In this document: piece by piece, positions 36,594 to 46,464 of the stretch | Position numbering within the stretch: position 1 is the first letter of the stretch | Layout: every line of letters starts with the position of its first letter | Origin: CAYNFR01 sp964396595 | Lineage (GTDB): Bacteria > Bacteroidota > Bacteroidia > Chitinophagales > Saprospiraceae | Direction: 5' to 3' | Assembly: GCA_964396595.1 (NCBI GenBank) | Contig: CAYNFR010000001.1 | Coordinates: 305,987-369,986, forward strand | Length of the DNA: 64,000 nucleotides | Made by a program: the position numbers and the translations under genes | Notes under the pieces: model-generated | Seen by the model: the letters and a program-made list of their open reading frames with translations, nothing else | Database searches by the model: none | What the model was told of the DNA's origin: nothing

Positions 36594-37982
36594 TCACACT
36601 TGTATGTTTTTCCATCGACCCTTTTTGAAAACATATATTGCCATGAGAGCAAGGATACAGGAAGAAAAGGCTATGGATACATAGACACCTCTCGACGTTA
36701 GGAATGTGTAATGGCACAGATAATAAGCAAGAGGAATCTGAATAAGCCAAAAAGCAATAAAGTTCAGAAAAGTGGGCGTGTAAGAATCTCCAGCACCATT
36801 AAATGCCTGCCCCAGCACCATCTCGTATGCGTAAAGAACATAACCGGCGAATATGATTCTTAAAGCCCATATTCCTTCGTTGATGATTATGTCGTCTTGA
36901 CTAAAAATAGTCATAATCGGCCGTGCAAAGATTATTACCCCGATAGAAATAGTTAACAACATTATCATGTTATAAAAAGAAGCCTGCCAAGCTGTCTTCT
37001 CTGCTCGATCTGGTTGACCGGCGCCCAAATTTTGACCAACTAAAGTGGCCGCAGCCATCGCTATGCCCCAGGCCGGTAATATAGTAAAAGCAATTATTCT
37101 AAAAGAAATGGTGTAAGCGGCAAGAACCTTACTGCCGAAAGTGGCAACGATGGTTATCAAAAATATCCAGCTAAAGGAAGTCAACAGATGCTGTCCTGCA
37201 GCACCACCTGTGATTATGAGTATTCTTCGCAGGACAGACGGTATGATTCTGATATTTTTAAGTGTCAGCCGAATTAGACCTTTTCCATTAAACAAAATGT
37301 ATAGTTGATAAAGAACGCCTATGCCTCTACCGATACACGTAGCAATAGCTGCTCCCACAAAGCCCAATTCAGGAAATATCCACCAACCGAAGATCAGACA
37401 AGGGTCAAGAATTATATTGATACCATTAGCTAGAATAAGCGTTCGCATGGCAATGGAAGCGTCGCCGGCTCCGCGAAAAATCGCATTGATCACAAATAAC
37501 AAAACCAGTATAATATTGAAACTGATCATAATACGGGCATAATCCTGACCTTCCCTTATCAAGCTTTCAGAACCGCCTAATAGACCTAATAATTCAGGTG
37601 TATACCATACACCTACTAGGGCAATGACCAAAGAAAAAAGTACACCTAGAAAAATGGCTTGAAAGCCGGCATCAGCTGCAGCTTCATAGTTTTTCTCGCC
37701 GATGCGCCTGGATACAACAGCCGTTCCGGCCATACTTATACCAAGAGCCAAAGAAATAACGACAAACATAGAAGACTCTACAAGGCCGATGGTCGCCAGG
37801 AATTCTTCATTGCCTAGTCTGGAGACAAAGTAGGCATCGCATATTGCAAATAATGCCTCCATAGACATTTCTAAGATGATAGGCACAGACAACATAAAAA
37901 GAGCTCTTTTTATGTTACCTTCTGTTAGGTTTTTCTCAGAACCATTAACAGCCGACCACAGATCTTGGAGAAAACTAGACAA
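36594..37982 (-). CDS. MATE-family multidrug/cation antiporter
   Basis: This inner-membrane exporter has 462 residues and about 12 transmembrane helices in two homologous halves. Typical MATE sequences appear in both: LSVPIILEMSMEALFAICDAYFVSRLG near 32-58 and GAAGQHLLTSFSWIFLITIVATFG near 255-280. VGQNLGAGQPDRAEK at about 316-330 is the conserved loop pattern. It expels organic cations or drugs in exchange for sodium or protons. No regulator gene is adjacent. Confidence 0.92.
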   Translation of the reverse strand: MSSFLQDLWSAVNGSEKNLTEGNIKRALFMLSVPIILEMSMEALFAICDAYFVSRLGNEEFLATIGLVESSMFVVISLALGISMAGTAVVSRRIGEKNYEAAADAGFQAIFLGVLFSLVIALVGVWYTPELLGLLGGSESLIREGQDYARIMISFNIILVLLFVINAIFRGAGDASIAMRTLILANGINIILDPCLIFGWWIFPELGFVGAAIATCIGRGIGVLYQLYILFNGKGLIRLTLKNIRIIPSVLRRILIITGGAAGQHLLTSFSWIFLITIVATFGSKVLAAYTISFRIIAFTILPAWGIAMAAATLVGQNLGAGQPDRAEKTAWQASFYNMIMLLTISIGVIIFARPIMTIFSQDDIIINEGIWALRIIFAGYVLYAYEMVLGQAFNGAGDSYTPTFLNFIAFWLIQIPLAYYLCHYTFLTSRGVYVSIAFSSCILALMAIYVFKKGRWKNIQV

Positions 37983-38062
37983 AGCGCGTAATTTGCGCGA
38001 ATATAGTTCCTTTGTATAGGAACAAAACAGCGTTAACTAAATGCACTCAACAATTCCTCAAC

Positions 38063-39196
38063 ATGATCATAGCTATAAATGCGCGCCTGCTTACCACAGA
38101 ACATCTAGAAGGTATAGGGCATTATAGCGAACAACTCATCATGCGAATTGCTCGTGCACATCCTCAGCATACCTTCTATTTGTTACTAGATAGACCACCA
38201 CCACGAGATGTTATTTATGCCACCAATGTCAAAGTTCATATAATTTGGCCTCCAACCCGACATCCAATTCTCTGGAATATATGGTTTGAACATATTGTGC
38301 CGGCGGCACTCAAGGATATCAAGGCCGATTTATTCTGGTCTCCGGATGGCTTTTTAAGCCTGCGGACTGAAATACCTAGCGTGTTAACGATTCATGATAT
38401 TGCCTTTTTTCACAATAGTGACTGGATGAAATCAAGAGAAGTCAACTTCTACAGGCTCAACATTATTAGATTTCTTGAAAAGGCCGTACGTGTGATAACA
38501 GTGTCTGAGTCGGTAAAACTGGAGTTAGTCAGCTTCATCCCTCAGCAAAAAGACAAAATTCACACAATACACAATGGTATTAACCCGTCTTTCATTCCGA
38601 TTTCTGAGCCAGATCAAGCACTCATCAGAGCAAAGTACTCCAAAGGCTTACCGTTTTTTATTTACCTTGGCTCGATACATCCTCGCAAGAATATAGAATC
38701 ACTTATCCTCGCATTTTACGAATTTAAAGAGCGTACACAATCTAAGACAAAAATTATTCTAGCCGGACAATGGGGATGGAAATCCAATACCGTAAAGGAG
38801 CTGCTCACAGATCGACCATTCTTCGAAGACGTCATTATATTACACGAATTTGAAGAAGATGTTTTCTCACTCCTTGCCAGTGCACAAGCATTAACATATG
38901 TATCGCTTTATGAAGGTTTCGGATTACCTGTTGTAGAAGCGATGCAAGCAGGAACACCTGTAATATGCAGCAATAGAGGGGCAATAAAAGAAGTATCATC
39001 CGATGCTGCGCTGTGTGTTAATCCCCTTAGTAGTGAAGAAATAGCTGATGCAATGGTGAATATTGAAAATGATCCATTATTACAGAAAAGCTTGAGAGAA
39101 AAAGGACTTATGCGAGCGAAGGACTTTTGCTGGGACATTGCCGCAGAGAAGACTGCGGAGATTCTTTTTAATACACTCAACCCACGACAGCCTTAG
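38063..39196 (+). CDS. Glycosyltransferase family 4
   Basis: This GT-B fold transferase is 378 residues from the start MIIAINARLL. An in-frame ATG at 38012 adds 17 residues that do not fit the family start. It shows the N-terminal GIGHYSEQL acceptor loop, YLGSIHPRKNIESLI (about 205-219), and the nucleotide-sugar binding motif SLYEGFGLPVVEAMQAGTPVI (about 283-303). It probably acts in surface polysaccharide synthesis. It stops two bases before the convergent M28 peptidase gene. Confidence 0.9.
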   Translation: MIIAINARLLTTEHLEGIGHYSEQLIMRIARAHPQHTFYLLLDRPPPRDVIYATNVKVHIIWPPTRHPILWNIWFEHIVPAALKDIKADLFWSPDGFLSLRTEIPSVLTIHDIAFFHNSDWMKSREVNFYRLNIIRFLEKAVRVITVSESVKLELVSFIPQQKDKIHTIHNGINPSFIPISEPDQALIRAKYSKGLPFFIYLGSIHPRKNIESLILAFYEFKERTQSKTKIILAGQWGWKSNTVKELLTDRPFFEDVIILHEFEEDVFSLLASAQALTYVSLYEGFGLPVVEAMQAGTPVICSNRGAIKEVSSDAALCVNPLSSEEIADAMVNIENDPLLQKSLREKGLMRAKDFCWDIAAEKTAEILFNTLNPRQP

Positions 39197-39198
39197 GC

Positions 39199-40338
39199 TT
39201 ATTTATAGGCCAATCGATCCGCTACTTCCGTCGCAAAAGCAATTGCCTCTTCCATCGGAAAAAAATCCACATTTTCAAGAGTATCTGAAGGCGTATGTAT
39301 ATTAGCCATTTTACCTTGTGCGTCTAAAGCCGCAAATGTTATGGAAGGAATACCGGCGCGATTAAACCATACGGAGTCAAAATCCGCAGTATGCCACACA
39401 TCACTCTTAATATGGTGAAACCGTTCTTCCTCTCTAATGACACGTAAACACACATCCATAATCGAGGAATGATAATCAATATTAGTCAAACCTCCAGTTC
39501 GCTTTATTACCCGCAGTGTGCCATTACCCAATGTATCAAAGTTGATCACATTATATTTATCCAACTCCTCGACATAATCTCTACAGAATGCTTTAGCACC
39601 TATCATACCCACTTCTTCTGCACCGGTTATCAGTACATCCACAGCTATATTATCATATCCACGAGCCCAGAGTTGTCGCGCCGTCGTGATAGCAGCAGCA
39701 ACCCCGGTAGCATTGTCTGAGGCGCCATTGCTATACCCATTACGCCAGAAACCCCATGATGCGAAGATCAATTGGAAAATAAAGTAAAAACTAAAAAAAC
39801 AAAGAGCCACAAATGCAGCGCTTGACACCCCTAACGAATAAAGCAAGCCAAATAAAAAAACCAACAAGAACAGAAGCTGGTTAACAATCAGCGACAGTCT
39901 AAAATTACCGACCATCCCGGGCGAATAAAGCAAGGAGGTGGGAGCGGTGTCCCAATGCGCCATCAGCAAAACCCTTTTCTCTACTTCTTTTGGCTCTTTA
40001 CAAAAGACGTTGTAAGAAATTACACTAGGGCTCCACCCACTAATAAAGCTACCATACCAATTAAAATATCTTAACCCGCCGATGATAAACAATCCTAAAA
40101 CCAACACTCCAATCCACTTATACAATATAGTCAACCATATCCCGAAGACGATTCCACCTACAATCCAATAGACAGTGACGAGATATGTCTTATGAGTACG
40201 GAAAGCATGGTTTACACACCAGCCTTCAGGAAATAAACTACCTAGGTATCTAAGAATCTCTTTCTCGTATTCAGAGCCAACACCGCGATGAGGCCAGCGG
40301 CACAATTTCTCGACGATTTCCTTAGCCTGTCCGTCCAT
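39199..40338 (-). CDS. M28-family zinc peptidase with internal membrane segments
   Basis: The protein has 379 residues. M28 metal ligands are visible: His128 in MAHWDTAP, Asp208 in GASDNATG, Glu241/242 in GAEEVG, and the final histidine in NIHTPSDTLENV. Unusually, four hydrophobic segments interrupt the N-terminal half (about 52-92 and 150-195), so the catalytic domain is split by a membrane hairpin insert. It is probably an aminopeptidase-like enzyme anchored in the inner membrane. It is 7 bases from the amine oxidase gene upstream. Confidence 0.82.
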   Translation of the reverse strand: MDGQAKEIVEKLCRWPHRGVGSEYEKEILRYLGSLFPEGWCVNHAFRTHKTYLVTVYWIVGGIVFGIWLTILYKWIGVLVLGLFIIGGLRYFNWYGSFISGWSPSVISYNVFCKEPKEVEKRVLLMAHWDTAPTSLLYSPGMVGNFRLSLIVNQLLFLLVFLFGLLYSLGVSSAAFVALCFFSFYFIFQLIFASWGFWRNGYSNGASDNATGVAAAITTARQLWARGYDNIAVDVLITGAEEVGMIGAKAFCRDYVEELDKYNVINFDTLGNGTLRVIKRTGGLTNIDYHSSIMDVCLRVIREEERFHHIKSDVWHTADFDSVWFNRAGIPSITFAALDAQGKMANIHTPSDTLENVDFFPMEEAIAFATEVADRLAYK

Positions 40339-40345
40339 GAATCCT

Positions 40346-41725
40346 TTAATTTAATGCATTAAGAAGCTCTTGCGCTACACGATATCCGGACTGAATGGCT
40401 CCTTCCATGTATCCATTCCACTCTGTGGCTGTTTCTGTGCCGGCCCAGTGTATACCTTGTTCCACTTGTCTTAGCACAGAGCCATAACCCGTCCATACAC
40501 CTGTCGGAAAATAGCCGGCATAGCACCCCAGGGAGAAAGCCTCATCTGCCCAGCTAAAATCGAGATATTTTAACGGGTTCAATGCCTTCGCGCCATACAA
40601 ATGTGAAAAACTACTAAGTGCATCACTTTGTCGTTCTTCCGGGGATAGTCGCATAAACCATCGAGCCTTGTCTGCCAGAACAAATCCCATCAGAATACCA
40701 ACACGACCGTCCACCGGAGAATTATCAAAAACCACAGATATATGACCCTGGTCTGTCACGGACATTCCATTAAGTCCTTCATCGCGCCAGAATGGAGAGT
40801 CATAGATCGCAAAGGTTTTGACAACATTACCCATCGGGATGCGCTCAAACAGCTGTCGCTTTATAACAGGAAGAGAGGGATAAAAATCGATTTTATTAAC
40901 AAGCGGCGGCGGGATAGCTATAACAACTTTGCGCGCAAAAAAGGAACGGCTATTGGTCTGTATCTTGTAGATGTTCTTTTCTAACGAAATGATTTTAACC
41001 GTTTGGTTTAACAGAATGCTGTCTTGTAGTTGGTTGGCCATTTTATGGACAAGCAGTTGGCTACCGCCAATGATTCTTTCTTCTTGAGCGCCATTTTTTA
41101 CATTGAGCAAGCGATCAAAATCACCACCGGATTTAGCATAAAACAAGGCATGCAAGAAGGAAATGTCTCGTGGATGGGCGGCCCAGACAGCTTCAGATGC
41201 AATTTCCAACAATGTTCTTGCCTTACCAAATGGTATATTTTTTCTTAACCAGGTATCCAGAGTCATGCTATCGTATAGATCCGCTTTTTTAGAAGACCAG
41301 GGGGCAGAGAGATTGACAGTAGCAGAAAGTCTATTGAACTTCTTGATAGCCAGGTCAAGACTAATCAAAGAAAGAAAAGGCAGTGGTGGCATATCACCCG
41401 AGTATGATACACATGTATTACCTAAAGATAAACGACTCTTTCCGATATCATAGGTCTTAAACGTTTTAAGACCATGCATGTCCAATAAGTGATAAATGCG
41501 ATCTTGGGTTGGCCCTACCCATGCAGCACCAAGATCTATGTATGTTTTATCATCAAGGTATTGCGTTAACACGCGCCCGCCCACCCTGTCTCGCGCCTCG
41601 AGAATCAGTACGTCTTTATTATGTTCCTTTAATGAAGCGCCGGCGGATAAGCCCGCAAGACCGGCACCGATAACGATAACATCGCGGATATTGTTTTCAG
41701 GAGAATACGAATGGCTCTGTTCCAA
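40346..41725 (-). CDS. Flavin monoamine oxidase-family protein
   Basis: This FAD-dependent amine oxidase is about 460 residues. The Rossmann motif DVIVIGAGLAGLSAGASL is followed by LILEARDRVGGRV and IDLGAAWVGPTQDRI. The C-terminal FAD-contact motif is GIHWAGTETATEWNGYMEGA. The frame is open to a TTG at 41857 but has no ATG before the FAD domain. I place the start at the TTG at 41725, which gives MEQSHSYSPEN directly before the Rossmann fold. The longer form would add 44 residues and leave less than 10 bases for the divergent promoter. Confidence 0.82.
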   Translation of the reverse strand: MEQSHSYSPENNIRDVIVIGAGLAGLSAGASLKEHNKDVLILEARDRVGGRVLTQYLDDKTYIDLGAAWVGPTQDRIYHLLDMHGLKTFKTYDIGKSRLSLGNTCVSYSGDMPPLPFLSLISLDLAIKKFNRLSATVNLSAPWSSKKADLYDSMTLDTWLRKNIPFGKARTLLEIASEAVWAAHPRDISFLHALFYAKSGGDFDRLLNVKNGAQEERIIGGSQLLVHKMANQLQDSILLNQTVKIISLEKNIYKIQTNSRSFFARKVVIAIPPPLVNKIDFYPSLPVIKRQLFERIPMGNVVKTFAIYDSPFWRDEGLNGMSVTDQGHISVVFDNSPVDGRVGILMGFVLADKARWFMRLSPEERQSDALSSFSHLYGAKALNPLKYLDFSWADEAFSLGCYAGYFPTGVWTGYGSVLRQVEQGIHWAGTETATEWNGYMEGAIQSGYRVAQELLNALN

Positions 41726-41865
41726 GATTTGTGGAATTTTGCTAAAGTTAGCTAAGATTTTATTTTGAACACTCCTTGTTGGATAATTAACCGTCTTGAG
41801 CAAAATGATTTGGAGCTTTTTTGTACTATGAACTCCAATACAATGATTACCTTTCAATCACTAAT

Positions 41866-42666
41866 ATGATGACAATGGTCTTCAAGGATAAAATCATCTG
41901 GATAACAGGAGCTTCTTCGGGAATAGGGGAGGCATTGGCGCATGCTTTTGAGAAAAAGGGCGCAAGACTTATACTCTCTGCGAGACGAGAAGCTGAGTTG
42001 ATTCGTGTACAATCTTCACTCAACGGACAAGCTAAAATCCTCGCGCTTGACGTCAGCGATATTGATTCACTTCCGGAAAAAACAGACCAAGCGATAGCTT
42101 GCTTCGGGCACATAGACATTCTTATCAATAATGCCGGAATATCTCAAAGAGGGAGAGTCGAGGACAGCTCAATAGAGGTGGATAAAAGAATATTTGATGT
42201 TAATTTCTTCGGAAACATTGCCTTGACAAAGGCCATTCTACCACATTTGCTCCATAGAAAAACCGGTCATATTGTCCCGGTAAGTAGTGTTACAGGCAAA
42301 CTTAGCACCCCGGGAAGATCTTCCTATGCGGCAAGTAAACATGCCTTGCACGGGTGGTATGATGCTTTACGAGCAGAAGTTGTCGATCGCAATATCTATG
42401 TAACATTGGTGTGTCCCGGTTATGTGAAAACACAAGTTTCTATCAATGCACTAAATGCGCGTGGAGAAAAACACGGCATAATGGACCCCAACCAAGAATC
42501 CGGAATGGATGCGGGAGAATGTGCCGAACAAATACTTCGAGCTATATCAAAGAACCGCAAGGAAAGCTATATCGGAAAAGAAAAGTATTTTGTAGTCTTG
42601 AGAAGATTCTTTCCAGCTATCTACTACCGTATCATCGAAAAGATGGCGGCTAATCAAACTTATTGA
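41866..42666 (+). CDS. Short-chain dehydrogenase/reductase
   Basis: This classical SDR is about 266 residues. TGASSGIGEAL binds NAD(P), NNAG follows, and the active-site serine and YAASK motif are in VSSVTGKLSTPGRSSYAASKHAL. The C-terminal region (ESGMDAGECAEQILRAISKNRKE) resembles the DHRS7/SDR of lipid metabolism. ATGs at 41866, 41869 and 41875 are all possible starts. It diverges from the amine oxidase gene and lies 24 bases upstream of the fusion lipoprotein gene. Confidence 0.9.
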   Translation: MMTMVFKDKIIWITGASSGIGEALAHAFEKKGARLILSARREAELIRVQSSLNGQAKILALDVSDIDSLPEKTDQAIACFGHIDILINNAGISQRGRVEDSSIEVDKRIFDVNFFGNIALTKAILPHLLHRKTGHIVPVSSVTGKLSTPGRSSYAASKHALHGWYDALRAEVVDRNIYVTLVCPGYVKTQVSINALNARGEKHGIMDPNQESGMDAGECAEQILRAISKNRKESYIGKEKYFVVLRRFFPAIYYRIIEKMAANQTY

Positions 42667-42690
42667 CGAACAAGATCAATACCGCAGCAC

Positions 42691-45417
42691 ATGAATATTG
42701 CCAGAAAAAAACTTCTTTGCTTCAATAGCATTGTCCTTCCCATCGGACTGCTGCTAACATTGAGTTGTCAGGTTCTCAGAACGCTCCCATCTTCAGAGAA
42801 GTATTATGATGTCATAGTGGTAGGCGGGGGCGCTAGCGGTATCAGTGCCGGCATCCAATCGGCCAGACTTGGCGCAAGAACATTGGTGATAGAGTCCACC
42901 CCTTGGCTAGGAGGTATGATCACCGCAGCAGGGGTTAGTGCATTCGATGGCAACCATGAGATTGCAGGAGGAATATTTAAAGAATTCAGAGATAGTCTTT
43001 ATGCCCATTATGGTGGCTCAGACAAAGTCTCAACAGGATGGGTGAGCAACACTTTATTTGAACCACATGTCGGCAATCGAATATTTAAAAACATTGCCGG
43101 AGGGACTCCCGGTCTCGATATTCTATTTAATACACACTTACGCAAATCAGGATTCAGTAACAACTTGTGGAATATATCAGCGGAAAACACGTCGGGAACA
43201 TTTAGTTTTACTTCTAAAGTATTGATCGACGCCACGGAGCTGGGGGATATAGCCGCAGCCCATGGGATAAAGTACGACATAGGCATGGATAGCGGGTCGG
43301 AAACAGGAGAATGGTTTGCCCCGGACAAGGCAAATGACATTGTTCAAGATCTGACCTATGTCATGATTTTAAAGGATTACGGCACGGATGTAGACAGAAC
43401 TATTGTCCGGCCGCTCAACTATGATCCTTCAGAATTTGACTGCTGTTGTGATACCAAAGATCCCTCTCGTATAGGACCTCCACTCATCGACTGCGATAAA
43501 ATGATGGAATACGGCCGCCTACCCAACAATAAATTCATGATCAATTGGCCTAACTGTGGCAATGACATCTACATGAATATTATCTCTCTTGATGAAGTCG
43601 AACGCGAGAAAAAACTTCAAGAAGCTAAGGACATTTCCTTTAGATTTTTGTACTACCTACAACACGAACTTGGCTATAAAAACCTGGATCTGGCTGATGA
43701 TGAATACGACACCGCGGACAAGCTTCCTTATATTCCTTATCACAGAGAGTCCCGAAGGATAAAAGGACAATCCAGACTACTCGTACAGCACATCACGCAC
43801 CCTTATGATCAAGCCCAAGCGTATTATCGTACAGGAATAGCCGTGGGAAATTATCCGATAGATCATCATCACAAAAAAAATCCGGAGACGCCCAATATTG
43901 ATTTTATAAATATAAAAGCCCCGGCATTTAACATCCCTATGGGCAGCTTGCTCCCGTCTGATCACGAACACCTCATCGTCGCAGAAAAAAGCATTAGTGT
44001 TTCTAATATCGTCAATGGAAGCACGAGGTTACAGCCGGTAGTATTGGCCATCGGCCAGGCAGCAGGAACAATTGCGGCCATCTCCATAAGTCGAAACACC
44101 CCACCATCACGTGTGCCCATACGGCATGTGCAAAATGAATTGATTAAAGGCAATGTGTATATAATGCCGTATAAGGATGTTAACATATCAGACCCGGATT
44201 TTGCTATAATCCAGCGAATAGGTGCAACAGGTGTTTTAAAAGGGGCAGGAATCCCCTACTTATGGGCTAACGAAATGTGGTTTTATCCAGAGAACGAGGT
44301 CACAGAATACGAGCTTGTACAAGGTCTACGTGAGCTCTATCCCATGTTAAACCAGCGGTGGGATGCCTCCGGGTCTAAACTAAAGTTGGCCTATTTTGCT
44401 AAAGTCCTCAATGCCATAGATAGCAAGATTACAGAGGACAGCATATTAGGCATACTCGCTCTCGATAGGCAAGAAACCCTTAATAGAAGACTTAACAGAC
44501 GACAAGTAGCACGTGTGTTAGACACGTTGCTAAAACCATTTGAGATTGATGTAAATCATGATGGTCAATTCGTCGGGGTAAATAAAGAAGGAGATCAATC
44601 CGCTATCGCCCTGCAGAGTAACACAGATTCTGTTCGGTTTTATTCTGCGCCTTGGGTCGTCGAACCCTTATCAGAGGGGATTGAGCATAGACACTACCAC
44701 TTTAATAACAAGGAGTTGTTTAATACTAACCAAAACATCCACATTCTCCATGTCAACAAGAAAAGTGCTCGCACCAGGTTCAAGATAGTTTCTGCTTTCG
44801 GCGAATTAGTCAAGACCAGTAAACTAGCCAATGACGCCGGAGCGCTAGCGGCAGTTAATGGTGGTTTTTTTGATATGAGACAAGGTGGTTCAGTAAACTA
44901 TCTGCGTGTTGACAACGAATTGATTACTGACCCGCAGCAAGGAGACACGCCCAAATATGGAGCACACCAAGATGGGGTGGTAGCTTTTGACAAGGAAAGA
45001 TTTGACCTCTTGAAAAGAGACCGCTCCAAAGGGAAAACTTGGGAGGCACAGTTGGATTATGCCAATATCCTAGAATCCGGCCCCATGCTTATCGAGTCTG
45101 GTCACAATATTGCATTACCCAATAACCCTTTTAATGACAATCGCCATCCCCGTACAGCAGTATGTGTGACGGATGAAGGAGTAATCCTCCTCACCGCAGA
45201 TGGCCGCAATGCCAATGCGCAAGGACTTTCTCTACCCGAACTTACACAAATCTTATCATGGTTAAACTGCAAAGACGCTCTCAATCTAGATGGCGGCGGA
45301 TCAACAACATTTTATCTCCAGAATAAAGGTGTCGTCAATATGCCATGCGACAATAGACAGTGGGATCATCAAGGCGAACGACCGGTGAGCAATATATTGA
45401 TGGTGGAGGAGAGGTAG
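42691..45417 (+). CDS. Lipoprotein fusing an FAD-dependent oxidoreductase to a phosphodiester glycosidase (NAGPA) domain
   Basis: The protein has 908 residues. It starts with a lipobox (LLTLSC, Cys26). Residues 40-480 form an FAD-dependent oxidoreductase of the FAD_oxidored type: DVIVVGGGASGISAG, PWLGGMITAAGVSAFDGNHE, and the C-terminal GSTRLQPVVLAIGQAAGTIAA. Residues about 485-640 form a helical spacer (DPDFAIIQRIGATGVLKGAG) of the kind found after such enzymes. Residues about 680-908 are an NAGPA-type phosphodiester glycosidase domain: NGGFFDMRQGG, NRHPRTAVCVTDEGVILLTADGR, and LNLDGGGSTTFYLQNKG. It would act outside the inner membrane, perhaps on carbohydrates. The fusion is unusual. Confidence 0.85.
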   Translation: MNIARKKLLCFNSIVLPIGLLLTLSCQVLRTLPSSEKYYDVIVVGGGASGISAGIQSARLGARTLVIESTPWLGGMITAAGVSAFDGNHEIAGGIFKEFRDSLYAHYGGSDKVSTGWVSNTLFEPHVGNRIFKNIAGGTPGLDILFNTHLRKSGFSNNLWNISAENTSGTFSFTSKVLIDATELGDIAAAHGIKYDIGMDSGSETGEWFAPDKANDIVQDLTYVMILKDYGTDVDRTIVRPLNYDPSEFDCCCDTKDPSRIGPPLIDCDKMMEYGRLPNNKFMINWPNCGNDIYMNIISLDEVEREKKLQEAKDISFRFLYYLQHELGYKNLDLADDEYDTADKLPYIPYHRESRRIKGQSRLLVQHITHPYDQAQAYYRTGIAVGNYPIDHHHKKNPETPNIDFINIKAPAFNIPMGSLLPSDHEHLIVAEKSISVSNIVNGSTRLQPVVLAIGQAAGTIAAISISRNTPPSRVPIRHVQNELIKGNVYIMPYKDVNISDPDFAIIQRIGATGVLKGAGIPYLWANEMWFYPENEVTEYELVQGLRELYPMLNQRWDASGSKLKLAYFAKVLNAIDSKITEDSILGILALDRQETLNRRLNRRQVARVLDTLLKPFEIDVNHDGQFVGVNKEGDQSAIALQSNTDSVRFYSAPWVVEPLSEGIEHRHYHFNNKELFNTNQNIHILHVNKKSARTRFKIVSAFGELVKTSKLANDAGALAAVNGGFFDMRQGGSVNYLRVDNELITDPQQGDTPKYGAHQDGVVAFDKERFDLLKRDRSKGKTWEAQLDYANILESGPMLIESGHNIALPNNPFNDNRHPRTAVCVTDEGVILLTADGRNANAQGLSLPELTQILSWLNCKDALNLDGGGSTTFYLQNKGVVNMPCDNRQWDHQGERPVSNILMVEER

Positions 45418-45466
45418 CTAGGAGGTGAAAAAAAACCAAACTATAAAAAACACACAAGCTCAATTG

Positions 45467-45520
45467 TGTCCACTGAAGGACACTTCAAAAAGCAAAAACT
45501 ACTTGGAGACATTCCAAGTA
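45467..45520. other. Two small hairpins downstream of the fusion lipoprotein gene
   Basis: GTGTCC (45467-45472) pairs with GGACAC (45479-45484), and TACTTGG (45500-45506) pairs with CCAAGTA (45514-45520). Neither has a T-run, so if they stop transcription they do so poorly. They lie in the 180-base gap between convergent genes. Confidence 0.35.
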
Positions 45521-45598
45521 TCAGAAACATATTCATCAAGCTCCAGACCCAATTGTACCAGAAAAAAGAAGCCATATAATAGGTGATGGGCAAGAAGT

Positions 45599-45919
45599 CT
45601 AATTAAGCAACACCTCCGGCAAGAACTGTGCTGTCAGATAAACGGACAATGGTTTATAATCATAATCCCCGAACACCGTCAGCTTAAACTTATCGATAAT
45701 GTGTAGCAACTCGCTATCATTATCCGCATTAATCACCGACCATATACTTTTTCTATCCTCAGAGAGGGCCAGGCTCATAAGAAGGCCTTGGGCGAAAAGC
45801 TTCTCCACTATCTCCATTACGGAGGGCATAGCAGCAACATACTCCTCTTCCCACCCGTCGTGAAGAAAGAAGCTCACCAGATATTTATTGGACGAGCTGT
45901 TATTATTCGGCATTGGCAT
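45599..45919 (-). CDS. Small protein with a muconolactone-isomerase-like fold (hypothetical)
   Basis: The protein has 106 residues and no signal. The alternation KYLVSFFLHDGWEEEYVAAMP, GLLMSLALSEDRKSIWSVINA and ELLHIIDKF resembles small ferredoxin-like proteins in Bacteroidota annotated as muconolactone-isomerase-like or YCII-related. A catalytic role is doubtful. Its start overlaps the stop of the upstream lipoprotein gene by 17 bases, so the two are coupled. Confidence 0.6.
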   Translation of the reverse strand: MPMPNNNSSSNKYLVSFFLHDGWEEEYVAAMPSVMEIVEKLFAQGLLMSLALSEDRKSIWSVINADNDSELLHIIDKFKLTVFGDYDYKPLSVYLTAQFLPEVLLN

Positions 45920-46424
45920 GAAAGTTCATTATCAGACGTGTGTCAATTTCAAAAGGCGTAATCACTCGAAAGTTAATTCTTACTTCTAGATTGACAAAGT
46001 CTTGGACCAAAAGATCTCTCACATCCGGCAAGGAATTAAACAATCTCAACTCTGATGAACGATTTCGCTCTATTAAATTCTGATAAAATATCTCTTTGCG
46101 ATTATCGGGATTGCGTGGGGATACAGCGAAAATGTAAACTTCTCTCACGATATTCCAATCGATATTACTAAAGCGCGAAAACATCTGTGCATTAGCCGGG
46201 AGTATGGACTGTACATCAGATGGATTTCCGCCCCAGTATGTTCTAAAGTTCGTAGGCACCAGAGGAATAGTAAAATAATACGTATCAAGAGAGTTCAATC
46301 CGGCAGGAATAATTAAATCAGCCTCCAGATTCATACGAAACAAAGGCGCTCGATCGCCGGAACAACTACTATTCAGCAGAAAACTAACTATGATAATCTT
46401 TAAAAGGAAGAACCGAACATTCAT
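45903..46424 (-). CDS. Putative lipoprotein, unknown function
   Basis: The protein is 173 residues from MNVRFFLLKIIIVSFLLNSS (an alternative start five codons upstream is at 46439). The signal ends in a lipobox-like cysteine (NSSC). The mature part contains AGLNSLDTYYFTIPLVPTN and FVNLEVRINFRVITPFEID, a beta-sandwich-like pattern. I do not recognise a family. It overlaps the next gene by 17 bases. A 7-bp hairpin (GCCCAAA 46445-46451, TTTGGGC 46457-46463) lies just upstream. Confidence 0.6.
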   Translation of the reverse strand: MNVRFFLLKIIIVSFLLNSSCSGDRAPLFRMNLEADLIIPAGLNSLDTYYFTIPLVPTNFRTYWGGNPSDVQSILPANAQMFSRFSNIDWNIVREVYIFAVSPRNPDNRKEIFYQNLIERNRSSELRLFNSLPDVRDLLVQDFVNLEVRINFRVITPFEIDTRLIMNFHANAE

Positions 46425-46444
46425 GTTAACATAACGCATAATTC

Positions 46445-46463
46445 GCCCAAAACATCTTTGGGC
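46445..46463 (-). other. Hairpin between two leftward genes
   Basis: A perfect 7-bp stem with a 5-base loop sits directly after the stop at 46465 and 6-20 bases before the start of the next gene. There is no T-run. It could be a processing or attenuation site. Confidence 0.4.
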
Positions 46464-46464
46464 T

